From positions 1-61,319 of the forward strand of contig JAFSBZ010000049.1 of assembly GCA_017437005.1 (NCBI GenBank): 61,319 bases of DNA. The letters run 5' to 3'. The stretch is from Clostridia bacterium (GTDB lineage Bacteria > Bacillota > Clostridia > Oscillospirales > Acutalibacteraceae). This document shows, one piece after another, positions 44,771 to 54,796 of the stretch. Made by a program: the position numbers and the translations under genes. Under the pieces are notes generated by a model. That model worked only from the letters and a program-made list of their open reading frames with translations. It was not told the origin of the DNA and did no database searches. Positions within the stretch are counted from its first letter, which is position 1, and each line of letters starts with the position of its first letter.

Positions 44771-45880
44771 ATGATCAGAATTTTGCATGTTGTCGGTACT
44801 ATGGATTTAGGCGGTGCCGAAACATTTATTATGAATTTATACAGAACCATCAATCGTGATGAAATTCAATTTGATTTTTTGTGTCATAACCGAATTGAAG
44901 CAAAATACACCGATGAGATATTAGCCATGGGCGGCAAAATGCATATGGTTGAGGGTATTTCACATACAGGATTTTTAAATTATCAAAAAAATCTTTATGA
45001 TTTTTTTAAATCGCATCCCGAATATCAGGTTGTTCATGCTCATCAAAATGATTTAAATGGTATTATTTTAAAGCAAGCGGCACGTGCTGGCGTAAAAGTG
45101 CGTGTTTCACATTCTCATACAGTATACAACTATAAAAGTTTTGTGAAAAAAGCGATGTTTGCTGTGTTTAAATATTACGTAAATAAATATACAACGGATG
45201 CGCTTGCTTGTTCAAAGCCTGCAGGCGAAATGCTTTATACGGGTAATTTACTTAAAAATTTTAATGTTATTTATAACGGCATTGACACAAGTAGATTTGC
45301 TTATAGTGTTGAAAAACGTCAAACGATAAGAGATGAGTTTAACCTTGGCGATGGTCCAATAATTGGCCATGTTGGTAGATTTGCCCCTGTTAAAAATCAT
45401 ACATTTGTAATTGATGTGTTTAATGAGTTTTTAAAAACACATCCTAATGCTAAGCTGTTATTGGTAGGCACTGGTGATACTCTTGCTCAAACAAAAGACA
45501 AAGTAAAAGCTTTGGGTATTGAGAATAGTGTTATATTTTTAGGCTCAAGAACAGATGTTGACTCTATCTTAAGTGCTGTAGATATATTTTTATTTCCGTC
45601 TATTCACGAAGGTTTGCCAGTTTCTGTTGTTGAGGCGCAGTGTTCGGGACTGCAGGTTATTACTTCTGATACAATATCAGAGGATACAGTTATTACCAAT
45701 TTAATAACACGTTTGCCTTTAAGCTGTTCTGCAAAGCAATGGGCAGAAAAGCTGGACGAACTTTACGTTAACTCAAAATCGGTAGATAGAAGTGCATATG
45801 CAAACAAGGTTAACAAAGCAGGTTTTGATGCAAAGCAAATTGCAAAATCATTGGTTGACAGATATTTAGAAAAGTTATAA
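44771..45880 (+). CDS. Glycosyltransferase, family 4
   Basis: The 369-residue GT-B enzyme has MDLGGAETFIMNLYRTI at the N-terminus, GHVGRFAPVKNHTFVIDVF and the PSIHEGLPVSVVEAQ (EX7E) donor-site motif, as in EpsF-like transferases. It is complete and starts 15 bases after the previous stop. Confidence 0.92.
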   Translation: MIRILHVVGTMDLGGAETFIMNLYRTINRDEIQFDFLCHNRIEAKYTDEILAMGGKMHMVEGISHTGFLNYQKNLYDFFKSHPEYQVVHAHQNDLNGIILKQAARAGVKVRVSHSHTVYNYKSFVKKAMFAVFKYYVNKYTTDALACSKPAGEMLYTGNLLKNFNVIYNGIDTSRFAYSVEKRQTIRDEFNLGDGPIIGHVGRFAPVKNHTFVIDVFNEFLKTHPNAKLLLVGTGDTLAQTKDKVKALGIENSVIFLGSRTDVDSILSAVDIFLFPSIHEGLPVSVVEAQCSGLQVITSDTISEDTVITNLITRLPLSCSAKQWAEKLDELYVNSKSVDRSAYANKVNKAGFDAKQIAKSLVDRYLEKL

Positions 45881-45896
45881 GGAGCGGAAATTAATA

Positions 45897-46763
45897 ATGC
45901 GACTAAGTCAAATAGTTTGGCAACTTGCAATTAGAAAGTTGCCTCAGGGCACCATTTTGGCTGACAAAAAAACACCGTTTGTTGCGGTTCCAAATCCTTG
46001 TGGTATGTGGGCTGCAGATCCATTTATTTTAGAAAAAGATGACAAGGTCTATATTTTTGCTGAGTTGTTTTCTTTGTCACAATGGCGCGGCAAATTAGGC
46101 TATTGTGTTTATAAAAACAATAAATTCTCAAAATGGAATATAATTTTTGATGATGAACACCACTATTCGTATCCTAATGTGTTTGAAAATAATGGTGAAA
46201 TTTATATGATGCCCGAAACTGGTTCGGTAAATGAGATAGCTATTTACAAAGCTGTTGATTTTCCGTCAAAATGGGAAAAACAATCAGTTGTTTTAAGTGG
46301 GGCGAAAATGGTTGATTCTGTTTTTATATCTGATAACACTATTTTAAGTTATAAAATGTTTGGCAACTTTAAAAATCATCTCGTGTTACTTAAAAAAGAT
46401 AATAATGAGTGGAAGCAAATTGCAAACATTGTTGATAGTCAGGAAATTAAGCGTCCGGCAGGTAAAATTTTTGCATATGGTGAAGGTTTCATAAGACCTG
46501 CACAAGACGGTCGTAATTTATATGGTGGAGCAATTAAGTTCTTTGATTGCGGTAACATATCAAATGATATTACCAGTGAAAAAGAAATTATTGATTTGCA
46601 ACCTTGTGAAATTGTTGTTAAAAATTTAAACAAACAATTTGTTGGTACGCATACGTATAATGCGACTTCAAACTACGAAATCGTTGACGTTCAATACTAC
46701 AAATTCTCACTTATTGGTTTATTTAAAAGAATTATTATAAAATTATCAAAACGTAGGAGATAA
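45897..46763 (+). CDS. GH43-like beta-propeller protein (GINT1 N-terminal type)
   Basis: The 288-residue protein looks like the five-bladed propeller domain seen at the N-terminus of plant glucosaminyl inositol-phosphorylceramide transferases and in bacterial polysaccharide loci: GMWAADPFILEKDDKVYIFA, HHYSYPNVFENNGEIYMMPE and RPAGKIFAYGEGFIRPAQD. It has no signal peptide. The basic C-terminus (IIIKLSKRRR) may touch the membrane. Whether it hydrolyses, transfers or only binds sugar is not known. Confidence 0.75.
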   Translation: MRLSQIVWQLAIRKLPQGTILADKKTPFVAVPNPCGMWAADPFILEKDDKVYIFAELFSLSQWRGKLGYCVYKNNKFSKWNIIFDDEHHYSYPNVFENNGEIYMMPETGSVNEIAIYKAVDFPSKWEKQSVVLSGAKMVDSVFISDNTILSYKMFGNFKNHLVLLKKDNNEWKQIANIVDSQEIKRPAGKIFAYGEGFIRPAQDGRNLYGGAIKFFDCGNISNDITSEKEIIDLQPCEIVVKNLNKQFVGTHTYNATSNYEIVDVQYYKFSLIGLFKRIIIKLSKRRR

Positions 46764-46766
46764 TTT

Positions 46767-47852
46767 ATGAATATATGCTTTTTTACCGGCAATATGGGTA
46801 ATAGCGGTGGCACTGAAAAAATGACTCAGTTACTTTCATCAGAGCTTTGTAAAAACAAGGATCACAATATTTATATTCTTACAAAGTCAAACAAAAATAT
46901 TAAACCGTATTTTACACTAGACGAAGATGTAAAATATAGCATTTTAGATAACGGTAAATATATAAAGATTTTTTCTCTGATTAAAGATGTTTTTTTGTTG
47001 AAAAAATATATTAAAAAGAATAAAATTGACGTTTTAATTAACGTTGATGTTTCTTTAGGTGTTTTTACTTTGCCTTTAAAAATTTTATACCCTAAGCTTA
47101 AACAGATTTATTGGGAACACTTTTGCGTTTTGTATAACATAAACAATAAGCGTACAAATAATTTAAGAAAAAAAGCATTAAAATGTGGTGATGCATACGT
47201 TGTATTAACACCGCAGGATGCAAATGAACTTAAATGCACATATAAAAAAATCAATGCCAAGTTATTAAACATACCTAACATTTCTACATATCAAAAATCA
47301 GATATGACCTATAAATTGGATTCAAAAACAATAGTATCGGTTGGCAATTTGATTAAAGTAAAAGGTTTTGATTTGGCAGTTGATGCCGCTGTAAAGGTTT
47401 TTGCAAAACACCCTGATTGGTGTTGGCATATCTATGGTGCTGGTAGCGATTTCGATGAATTTAAGCAGATGGTAAAAGATTTATCACTTGACAATAATAT
47501 TAAATTCATGGGCAGAACAAACGATTTAACAAAGGCTTATTCTGAAGCATCTCTTTATGTGTTACCATCACGCAGTGAAGGATTTGGTCTTGTGCTTATT
47601 GAAGCACAGGCACACCATCTTCCAACAATCGCATTTGATGTGCCTTTTGGCCCTAGAAATGTTATAACCGACGGTGTTAATGGATTTCTTATAGAACCTT
47701 TTGATACCAACCAGATGGCAGATTCAATTTGTCGATTGATTGAAGATAACAATTTAAGAAGAACTTTTTCTGATAATGCTACAAAGGATGTTAATAAATA
47801 TCAGGCCGATGTAGTTGCTGAAGAATGGGTTAAGTTACTACAAGATATTTAA
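46767..47852 (+). CDS. Glycosyltransferase, family 4
   Basis: The 361-residue GT-B enzyme has NMGNSGGTEKMTQLLSSEL, VGNLIKVKGFDLAVDAAVKV and PSRSEGFGLVLIEAQAHHLP (EX7E), typical of galactosyl- or glucosyltransferases such as those related to RfaG and CapM. It starts three bases after the preceding stop. Confidence 0.92.
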   Translation: MNICFFTGNMGNSGGTEKMTQLLSSELCKNKDHNIYILTKSNKNIKPYFTLDEDVKYSILDNGKYIKIFSLIKDVFLLKKYIKKNKIDVLINVDVSLGVFTLPLKILYPKLKQIYWEHFCVLYNINNKRTNNLRKKALKCGDAYVVLTPQDANELKCTYKKINAKLLNIPNISTYQKSDMTYKLDSKTIVSVGNLIKVKGFDLAVDAAVKVFAKHPDWCWHIYGAGSDFDEFKQMVKDLSLDNNIKFMGRTNDLTKAYSEASLYVLPSRSEGFGLVLIEAQAHHLPTIAFDVPFGPRNVITDGVNGFLIEPFDTNQMADSICRLIEDNNLRRTFSDNATKDVNKYQADVVAEEWVKLLQDI

Positions 47853-47887
47853 AAATGCAATCGTGATATTGCATGGAGCGTGTTTTT

Positions 47888-48904
47888 ATGAATGAAAGTT
47901 TGATAACGGTTATTGTACCTTTTTATAATACCCGAGAAAAAATTAAATGTTGTATTGATAGTATTGTTAATCAGACCTATAAAAATATAGAAATTTTATT
48001 GATTAATGATGGTTCTACTGACAATTCTTTAAAGATTTGTGAAGAAGTAGCGCAAGAGGATAATAGAATTAAAATAATTAATCTTGAACACGGCGGTGTA
48101 AGTATTGCAAGAAATTGTGGTATTGAGCAAGCGCGCGGTGAATATATAATGTTTGTTGATAGTGATGATAGTGTTGAATATACTATTATAGAAAAATTAT
48201 TTTTAAAAATTAATGAAACAAATGCTGATATTTGCCAAGCGGCTTGTAAAGTTGTGGACACAAACGGAAAACATGTAAAAACATACGAAGTTCCAGTTTC
48301 AGGTTGTATTAACAGGGAAGATATTATAAAAAAGATTGTTTTGCCTTTGTTTGGAAGATCAAAAAAGGATATTCGTCCGGTACAAGGTTTTTGTGTTTGT
48401 AAATTGTTTAAAAAAAGCATTATACAAAACATTAGATTTAGTGAAAGGCAACTTATATATCAAGACATCTGCTTTAATATAGATGCTTACTTAACATCCC
48501 AAAAAGCGTGTTTTATTGATGAACCATTATACAATTACATAATAAATTCTAATTCTTCGACACAACGACGACGCGACGATCGTTGGCTTTTATGTATGAG
48601 TTTGCTTGAAGATCTTAATAGTAGGGTTAATAGATTTTTACCAAAGTATCTAGATGAACTAAATGAGCGTATACATATGACAGCTTCAACAAACTTAATA
48701 TATTCTACAAGAAATATATTCAAAACTAAAGAAAAGAATAATTTTTATGATGCAGTTAAAAAAGTTAAGGAAATGCGCGAAAATCCATTGTTTGATAATG
48801 GCGTTACTAATCCTAATTTGGGAACTATGTTTAGTATTTTATCAATGTTATTACGGTACCGTCTTTATTTACCTGCTGTTTTAATTGCTAAATTAGCAAG
48901 ATGA
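47888..48904 (+). CDS. Glycosyltransferase, family 2
   Basis: The 338-residue GT-A enzyme has LITVIVPFYNTREKIKCCID, NDGSTDNSL, ARNCGIEQARGEYIMFVDSD (DXD) and a C-terminal acceptor region. The ATG at 47888 is preceded by GGAG with suitable spacing; an ATG five codons earlier overlaps it. The codon use is slightly more A/T-rich than in the first half of the cluster. Confidence 0.92.
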   Translation: MNESLITVIVPFYNTREKIKCCIDSIVNQTYKNIEILLINDGSTDNSLKICEEVAQEDNRIKIINLEHGGVSIARNCGIEQARGEYIMFVDSDDSVEYTIIEKLFLKINETNADICQAACKVVDTNGKHVKTYEVPVSGCINREDIIKKIVLPLFGRSKKDIRPVQGFCVCKLFKKSIIQNIRFSERQLIYQDICFNIDAYLTSQKACFIDEPLYNYIINSNSSTQRRRDDRWLLCMSLLEDLNSRVNRFLPKYLDELNERIHMTASTNLIYSTRNIFKTKEKNNFYDAVKKVKEMRENPLFDNGVTNPNLGTMFSILSMLLRYRLYLPAVLIAKLAR

Positions 48905-48928
48905 TTTATAGAGTAAAGGAGTGGTTAT

Positions 48929-49738
48929 ATGAAAGATATTATTCATCTTGAAGGAGAGTTATTAAAGCAAGTTCAACAAACAGAGCTTTCTATTTTGAAA
49001 GATATTGCTGCTTTTTGTGATGAGAAAAATATAAGATATTGTATAACCAGCGGTACTTTGCTCGGTGCTGTTCGCCACGGTGGATTTATACCTTGGGATG
49101 ATGATATTGATATTTCAATGCCAAGGGCTGATTATGAAAAGTTTTTGACTTATGCAAACAATTTTATTGAAGGATATGAGATTGTCTGCACCAAATTAAA
49201 TAACAAGTATCCGATTGCTATTGCAAAGGTAAGAAAACGTGGTACCATTATGAAAGAGCCTTCAATGGCTCATCTTGATATTAATCACGGTGTCTGGATT
49301 GATGTGTTTCCTTTAGATAAGGTTAAAAATATTGATAAATTAAAACGCAGGGCGCATACATTTAATTTACTTACTACGGTTATTAATTATAAACTCAAAA
49401 TATCAACTCCAACAAAATTAAAAACAAGACTTATATGCTTTGTTTTGGGGTTGTTAAGCGTAAAAAAACTTGATAAATTTCGAACAAAGGTAATGACATG
49501 CGAAGAGGAAACTGATGCAAAAAAATACACTAGTTTTGCAAGTAATTTGGGGCCTTCAAAATTGTTGTTCGATGAAGATGTTTATATGCCGTTCAAGAAA
49601 ATTGAATTTGAAAATTATTTCTTTTTCGCACCCGCAAATAGTGAGCAGTGGCTTAAGTCTGCATATGGTGACTATCTGACTTTACCACCGGAAGAAGAGC
49701 GTGTGAATCGTCATAAAATAGTGGAGATAAAATTATGA
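48929..49738 (+). CDS. LicD-family phosphotransferase
   Basis: The 269-residue protein has the LicD core GTLLGAVRHGGFIPWDDDID with the metal-binding aspartates. LicD enzymes transfer phosphocholine or other phospho-alcohols from CDP carriers onto sugars. No CDP-choline synthesis gene is seen in the window, so the donor is open. Its stop overlaps the flippase start (ATGA). Confidence 0.92.
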   Translation: MKDIIHLEGELLKQVQQTELSILKDIAAFCDEKNIRYCITSGTLLGAVRHGGFIPWDDDIDISMPRADYEKFLTYANNFIEGYEIVCTKLNNKYPIAIAKVRKRGTIMKEPSMAHLDINHGVWIDVFPLDKVKNIDKLKRRAHTFNLLTTVINYKLKISTPTKLKTRLICFVLGLLSVKKLDKFRTKVMTCEEETDAKKYTSFASNLGPSKLLFDEDVYMPFKKIEFENYFFFAPANSEQWLKSAYGDYLTLPPEEERVNRHKIVEIKL

Positions 49739-51300
49739 AATTTTTTCAAACAGGTTTTAACACTAAAGGTAGAACTGATAATGTTGTAAGAAATATAAAT
49801 GTATCTTTAATTTGCCAACTTATAAATACTGTAATGGGTTTTGTTTCTCGTTCGGTATTTATAAAATTACTCGGTGAAACGTATCTGGGTGTAAACGGAA
49901 TTTTTGGTAATATACTCACAATTCTTAATTTTGCCGAGTTAGGTATTGGTACAGCAATTGTTTATAATTTGTACAAGCCACTTAAAGAGCATGATGAAAA
50001 ACTTATAGGTGAACTGGTCAATTTTTATAAAAAAGCATATCTTGCTATTGGCGCTGTTATTACTGTTGTTGGTTTAGCTATCGCACCGTTTTTGAATTAT
50101 CTTATAAAAGATCAACCCGATGTTAAAGAAAGTATTTATCTACTTTACATTCTTTTTTTGGCAAGCACGGTAGTTTCGTATTTTAATGCGCACAAAAAAT
50201 CATTGTTAAGTGCAGATCAACGCAGTCACATAACAAATATTTATCATCAAGTTGCACATACTATACAAATTTTGCTTCAGGTTGTTTTTTTATATCTTAC
50301 ACACAATTACGTTTTGTTTTTAGTAATACAAATTTCAAGCCATATTATCGAAAATATACTTGTAGCTCGTGAAGCTGATAGAATATATCCTTTTTTAAAG
50401 AATTACAAAAATTCAAAATTAGAAAAAGGTATTGTAAAATCCATAAAAAAAGATGTTGGAGCTCTTACTATTTATAAACTTAACCACGCTGTTATTCACG
50501 GAACAGATAATGTTTTAATTGCAGCAATTTTAGATAAAGGTGTGCAACTCGCAGGTAGATATGCCAATTACACTCTTATTTCTGAAACGATAAATACTAT
50601 TTTAGGAATTATTACAAATGCACTTACTCCAAGCATAGGAAATCTTAATACAGAAACAGACATTAAGAAAAAAGAGGGTGTATTTAATACAACTCTTTTC
50701 GTTAGTGCGTGGACATATGGTTTTGCCTGTTCGGGAATTATGGCCCTTTCCAAGTCGTTTATTTCTGTTTGGGTTGGACCGCAATATGCTCTTGATACAC
50801 TTGTTGTTTTTGCTGTGGCGTTGCAACTTTATATAAGACAAGTACACTACGCGGCTTATACATATCGCGTAACGTGTGGTTTGTTCGTGCAGTCAAAATA
50901 TGTACCTATATTTACCACATTAATAAATTTAGGGCTTTCAATATATTTAGGAAAAATATGGGGACTTTTTGGTATTTTGTTTGCGACTTCAGTTGCAAGA
51001 ATAATTACAATTGGCATCTCGGATCCATTTTTAGTTTATAAACACGTGTTCAAAAAGACTCCGCTTGTCTATTATTTAAGATACTTTTTATATACAGCAC
51101 TTGTTATACTTTGCTATTTTGTATCAAGTTTTGTAATAGGTAAAATAGTTATTGAAGGTTGGATTGGATTTTTAATAAATATAATTGTTTTTTCATTAGT
51201 ATTTAACATATTATTTGTTTTATTAACTTTTAAATTTAAAGAATTTGAATATATAAAAAATACTGGATTACGTTATGTTAAAAAACTTATTAAACGATAA
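49735..51300 (+). CDS. Wzx-type polysaccharide flippase
   Basis: The 521-residue protein has 12 to 14 membrane helices and the MATE-like polysaccharide transporter start (NVSLICQLINTVMGFVSRSV, then FIKLLGETYLGVNGIFGNIL). It moves the lipid-linked repeat unit across the membrane for EpsG-type polymerisation. Confidence 0.92.
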   Translation: MKFFQTGFNTKGRTDNVVRNINVSLICQLINTVMGFVSRSVFIKLLGETYLGVNGIFGNILTILNFAELGIGTAIVYNLYKPLKEHDEKLIGELVNFYKKAYLAIGAVITVVGLAIAPFLNYLIKDQPDVKESIYLLYILFLASTVVSYFNAHKKSLLSADQRSHITNIYHQVAHTIQILLQVVFLYLTHNYVLFLVIQISSHIIENILVAREADRIYPFLKNYKNSKLEKGIVKSIKKDVGALTIYKLNHAVIHGTDNVLIAAILDKGVQLAGRYANYTLISETINTILGIITNALTPSIGNLNTETDIKKKEGVFNTTLFVSAWTYGFACSGIMALSKSFISVWVGPQYALDTLVVFAVALQLYIRQVHYAAYTYRVTCGLFVQSKYVPIFTTLINLGLSIYLGKIWGLFGILFATSVARIITIGISDPFLVYKHVFKKTPLVYYLRYFLYTALVILCYFVSSFVIGKIVIEGWIGFLINIIVFSLVFNILFVLLTFKFKEFEYIKNTGLRYVKKLIKR

Positions 51301-53056
51301 TTTTATTTCTGGATGGCATTATTTTGTATATAAGCAAAATATTTTAAATATGGTTTTAATATTTGCTATTTGCATTATATTTGTAGCAATTATTAACAGT
51401 AAAATACGATTTATTAATAATAAATTATTGATGCTAATTAACACGTTTTTTTTAATCACATCAATCGTTATTATCGTTTTGTATACTTTGGTACGAGACG
51501 CAGACAAAACAGAAATAAATCTTATACCATTTTGTACGTTTTTTAGAATAAAAAATAATGGTAATACCGAGTTGACGCGTTCTTTTTTTATGAATGTTTT
51601 TTTATTTGTACCACTTGGTCTTAGTATGCCGTATGTGTTAAGTCAAAAACCACGCAGGTGGCCTGTGTTTGTAACCATTGCATTTGCAGCGGTGCTGTCG
51701 GTGGGGATTGAATTCTTACAGTATTATTACCACCTTGGCCGATGCGAAACCGATGACGTAATCGCCAACATTTTAGGTGCGACAGTTGGTACGCTTTCGT
51801 ACCTGCTTTATATGAAAATACTTAAAAATCAAGAAAAGGGGAGTTTGATGCAAAAAATTAATAATAATCAAACAATACTTCTTGATTTATGCGCTAAATC
51901 TTTATTTGACAAGGATGTAACTATTCCGGATGAATTAGATTGCAGCGAGCTTATTGAAGAATCAAAAACACAAACTGTTTTTCCTTGTTGCTATTCTTTA
52001 ATAAAAGATAAGTGCGATGATGCCCACGGCAAAACCTTTTCTCAAATTATTGCAAAAAACATTCGTGTTGAGTACGCTCATAATGAGGTTCATCGTGTTT
52101 TGAGCGAAAATAATATCCCTTACGTTATTTTAAAGGGTGTGGCTTCGGCATCATATTACAAAGAACCAATGCTTCGTATGATGGGTGATGTTGATGTACT
52201 TGTACGTCCTAACGATATTGCTAAAGCTGACAAACTTTTAAATTCAATCGGTTTTATTACAACTGATGACATTGACAGCGACGATATGCACATAGGCTAC
52301 AAGCGCAAAGACGGTGTTGCTTGTGAGTTGCACCGCAAAATAGGTTGGGCGCCCAATAACAGTATTGGCGATATTATAAAAGAATATTTTAATGATATTT
52401 ATGATAAATCGCAGGAATATAAAACATCGAATGGCGGTTGCATAGTGCCTTGCAAATTCCATCACGGTCTTATTTTGCTTTTGCACACTGCAACTCACAT
52501 AACACACGAAGGTGTAGGTCTTCGTCACCTATGCGATTGGGCAGTATTTGCAAATAGTTTTTCAAATGAAGAATTTATAAATACCTTTGAAAAACCTCTT
52601 AAAGAAATGGGGCTGTGGCGTTTTGCTCAGTTGCTTACACTTTGTTGTGTACAGCATCTTGGTTGCGATGAGAAAGCGTGGGCAGGGCAAGCCGACGATG
52701 ATTTAATAGACGGTATAGTCTCTGATATACTAAACGGCGGTAATTTTGGCAACAAGGACACCGACCGATATAACCAGATAAAATATATATCCGACCGAAA
52801 AGATGGTACAACAGCAAAGAAGAACCCAATATTGCAATTGTTTGATTCAATAAACGAAAAAACAAAAAAAGAGTTTAAATTTGTTAACAAATCAAAGCTC
52901 TTTTTGCCGCTTGGTTGGTTGTTTACCGTTGTTAGATATATTTATATGGTGATTGTTGGTAAACGGACTCTCGACGGCGTGTCTACAGTGTCAGAAGCAA
53001 AAAAAAGAAAAGATATATATAACGCGTTTAAATTATATGAAAACGACCAGACTTGA
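51275..53056 (+). CDS. VanZ-like membrane domain fused to a nucleotidyltransferase-like domain
   Basis: The 593-residue protein has an N-terminal VanZ-like membrane domain (about 20-180: RSFFMNVFLFVPLGLSMPY, SVGIEFLQYYYHLGRCETDD) and a C-terminal domain of the uncharacterised nucleotidyltransferase group seen in polysaccharide loci (about 195-590: NIPYVILKGVASASYYKEP, then RMMGDVDVLVRPNDIAKAD with the DVD metal-binding pair). At 51848 an in-frame ATG follows AAAAGGGGAG with proper spacing, so the C-terminal domain may also be made alone. It overlaps the flippase gene by 26 bases and ends the cluster. Confidence 0.78.
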   Translation: MLKNLLNDNFISGWHYFVYKQNILNMVLIFAICIIFVAIINSKIRFINNKLLMLINTFFLITSIVIIVLYTLVRDADKTEINLIPFCTFFRIKNNGNTELTRSFFMNVFLFVPLGLSMPYVLSQKPRRWPVFVTIAFAAVLSVGIEFLQYYYHLGRCETDDVIANILGATVGTLSYLLYMKILKNQEKGSLMQKINNNQTILLDLCAKSLFDKDVTIPDELDCSELIEESKTQTVFPCCYSLIKDKCDDAHGKTFSQIIAKNIRVEYAHNEVHRVLSENNIPYVILKGVASASYYKEPMLRMMGDVDVLVRPNDIAKADKLLNSIGFITTDDIDSDDMHIGYKRKDGVACELHRKIGWAPNNSIGDIIKEYFNDIYDKSQEYKTSNGGCIVPCKFHHGLILLLHTATHITHEGVGLRHLCDWAVFANSFSNEEFINTFEKPLKEMGLWRFAQLLTLCCVQHLGCDEKAWAGQADDDLIDGIVSDILNGGNFGNKDTDRYNQIKYISDRKDGTTAKKNPILQLFDSINEKTKKEFKFVNKSKLFLPLGWLFTVVRYIYMVIVGKRTLDGVSTVSEAKKRKDIYNAFKLYENDQT

Positions 53057-53068
53057 CGTCTGGTCGTT
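53042..53068 (+). terminator. Terminator of the polysaccharide cluster
   Basis: An 11-bp perfect stem AACGACCAGAC/GTCTGGTCGTT with a five-base loop overlaps the last stop codon; a T-rich but interrupted stretch follows. Confidence 0.65.
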
Positions 53069-53116
53069 ACTAATTTATTATTTTAGTGAAAAGTTAACAG
53101 TAAGTGTGAAACAAGT

Positions 53117-53150
53117 AAAAATCCCGCTCTCTTTTGAGAACGGGATTTTT
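53117..53150 (-). terminator. Terminator of tRNA-Leu
   Basis: A stem AAAAATCCCG/CGGGATTTTT (53117-53126 with 53141-53150) plus inner pairs lies at the 3' side of the tRNA and gives T5 on either strand. It may also stop read-through from the polysaccharide cluster. Confidence 0.75.
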
Positions 53151-53236
53151 GGTGCCGCTGACCGGACTTGAACCGGTACGGTATCGCTACCGAGGGATTT
53201 TAAGTCCCTTGTGTCTGCCTATTCCACCACAGCGGC
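53150..53236 (-). tRNA. tRNA-Leu (anticodon TAA)
   Basis: On the minus strand acceptor arms GCCGCTG/CAGCGGC, a long variable arm (CTCGGTAGCGATACCG), anticodon stem AGGGA/TCCCT with loop CTTAAAA (anticodon TAA), T-arm with TTCAAGT and an encoded CCA are seen. Length (87) fits a class II tRNA. Confidence 0.95.
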
Positions 53237-53290
53237 GTTTAAAATATAATATATCAAAGTGTTTGTTTTGTCAAGGATTTTTATCTAAAA

Positions 53291-53320
53291 ATTTATAGAG
53301 CGGAGAAAAAACTCCGCTCT
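53291..53320 (-). terminator. Terminator of mtaB
   Basis: A 9-bp perfect stem AGAGCGGAG/CTCCGCTCT with a six-base loop is just downstream of the mtaB stop; on the minus strand it is followed by ATAAATTTTT. Confidence 0.75.
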
Positions 53321-53324
53321 TATG

Positions 53325-54602
53325 TTATATAAGCTTGCCTATACAGTAATCATCTTTAACAGAATCAATTAAAACGTTTAAAATTTGACCTGTAAGCGTT
53401 TTTTCGGTGCTAACAACAACTCTTGTATAGTTTGGGGTGTAACCTTCGGCAAGGCTGTTTTCTTGATTTTCGAATAAAACGGGGTATACATTACCAACTT
53501 GGCTTTTTAAAAATTCTATTTCGGTTTGCTTGGTAGCTTCTGCCATAAGGCGCGCGCGATTTTGTTTATCGGTATTGCTTACTTGACTTTTTAGTCCTGC
53601 CGCTATTGTTCCGTTACGACGTGAATATGCAAAAATATGTGCTCTTGCAAAACCTATTTTTTTAGCAAAGTCAAGACTTTGGTTAAATTCTTCTTGGGTT
53701 TCGCCTGCAAAACCTACCATAATATCGGTGGTAATTGCGGCATTTTCAAAAGTATTACGTATGCGATTTACTAAATCTTTATAAAATGCGGAGTCATAGT
53801 GCCTGTTCATCCGATTTAGTGTTGCGTCACAGCCCGATTGTAGCGACAGGTGAAATTGTGGGCAAAATTTTGGTTGGGATTTAAAACGAGAGAGCATTTC
53901 ATCGGTTATATGGTCAGGCTCAAGTGAGCCCAAACGGACGCGTTTTATACCGTCAACCTGACATACAGCATCAATAGCATCGCAAATGTTAAAATCTTCG
54001 CCCTTGCCGTAAGATGTAAGGTTTATACCAACCAATACAATTTCGCAAAAACCGTTTTTTGCAAGTCGTTCGGCTTCGGCTTTTACATCAGCTACAGCTC
54101 GCGAACGGACTCTGCCGCGTGCAAAAGGAATGATACAATATGTGCAAAAACGGTCGCAACCGTCCTCAATTTTCATAAATGCGCGGGTGCGTTCGTTAAA
54201 GTTGCTTAATCCTATGGTGTTATACAAGTCGCCGTTTTTATGCTCAACTACACTGAAAATTCGTGTGTTTTTGTAGTTGTTTATAGCTTCGACTATTTTT
54301 GTGATGTCACGATTTCCAATTATAATATCTGCTTCGGTTAATTTATTTGCATCATCGGGAAAGGCTTGTACCATACAGCCTGTAAGTGTTATTATGGCGT
54401 TTGGGAACTCACGGCGACAACGTCTGACAAGCTGACGTGTTTTACGGTCACTTTCGGCAGTTACAGTGCAAGAGTTAATTATAACCGCATCCACCGATAT
54501 GTCCTTATCGCTTGTGTGCCCGCACGCTAAAAGTGCTTCGCGCATAGCTTCGGTTTCATATTGATTAACTTTACAGCCAAGCGTTTGAAAAAGTATATTC
54601 AT
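53325..54602 (-). CDS. mtaB: tRNA t6A37 methylthiotransferase MtaB
   Basis: The 425-residue radical-SAM enzyme converts t6A37 to ms2t6A37 in tRNAs reading ANN codons. It has an N-terminal UPF0004 domain (TLGCKVNQYETEAM, INSCTVTAESDRKTRQ, LTGCMVQ with three cluster Cys), the radical-SAM motif EDGCDRFCTYCIIPFARG and a C-terminal TRAM-like domain. KVNQYE marks MtaB rather than MiaB. It has its own terminator. The 54603-54796 gap upstream is very AT-rich; I see no confident promoter there. Confidence 0.95.
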   Translation of the reverse strand: MNILFQTLGCKVNQYETEAMREALLACGHTSDKDISVDAVIINSCTVTAESDRKTRQLVRRCRREFPNAIITLTGCMVQAFPDDANKLTEADIIIGNRDITKIVEAINNYKNTRIFSVVEHKNGDLYNTIGLSNFNERTRAFMKIEDGCDRFCTYCIIPFARGRVRSRAVADVKAEAERLAKNGFCEIVLVGINLTSYGKGEDFNICDAIDAVCQVDGIKRVRLGSLEPDHITDEMLSRFKSQPKFCPQFHLSLQSGCDATLNRMNRHYDSAFYKDLVNRIRNTFENAAITTDIMVGFAGETQEEFNQSLDFAKKIGFARAHIFAYSRRNGTIAAGLKSQVSNTDKQNRARLMAEATKQTEIEFLKSQVGNVYPVLFENQENSLAEGYTPNYTRVVVSTEKTLTGQILNVLIDSVKDDYCIGKLI

Positions 54603-54796
54603 TAAATTACCTCATAAATTTATTTCTTTATTATTTTAATAAAAAAACACACTCTTGTCAATTGATATATTGAATTGTAAGGTTTTATATGATAATATCA
54701 AATTAAAAAATTTAATTGTCACAAAACTCTATTTTTTTAGGTTTATATATAGTATAGTGTAATTTTAATTTTATAAATATAATCGAGGTGTTTGTT

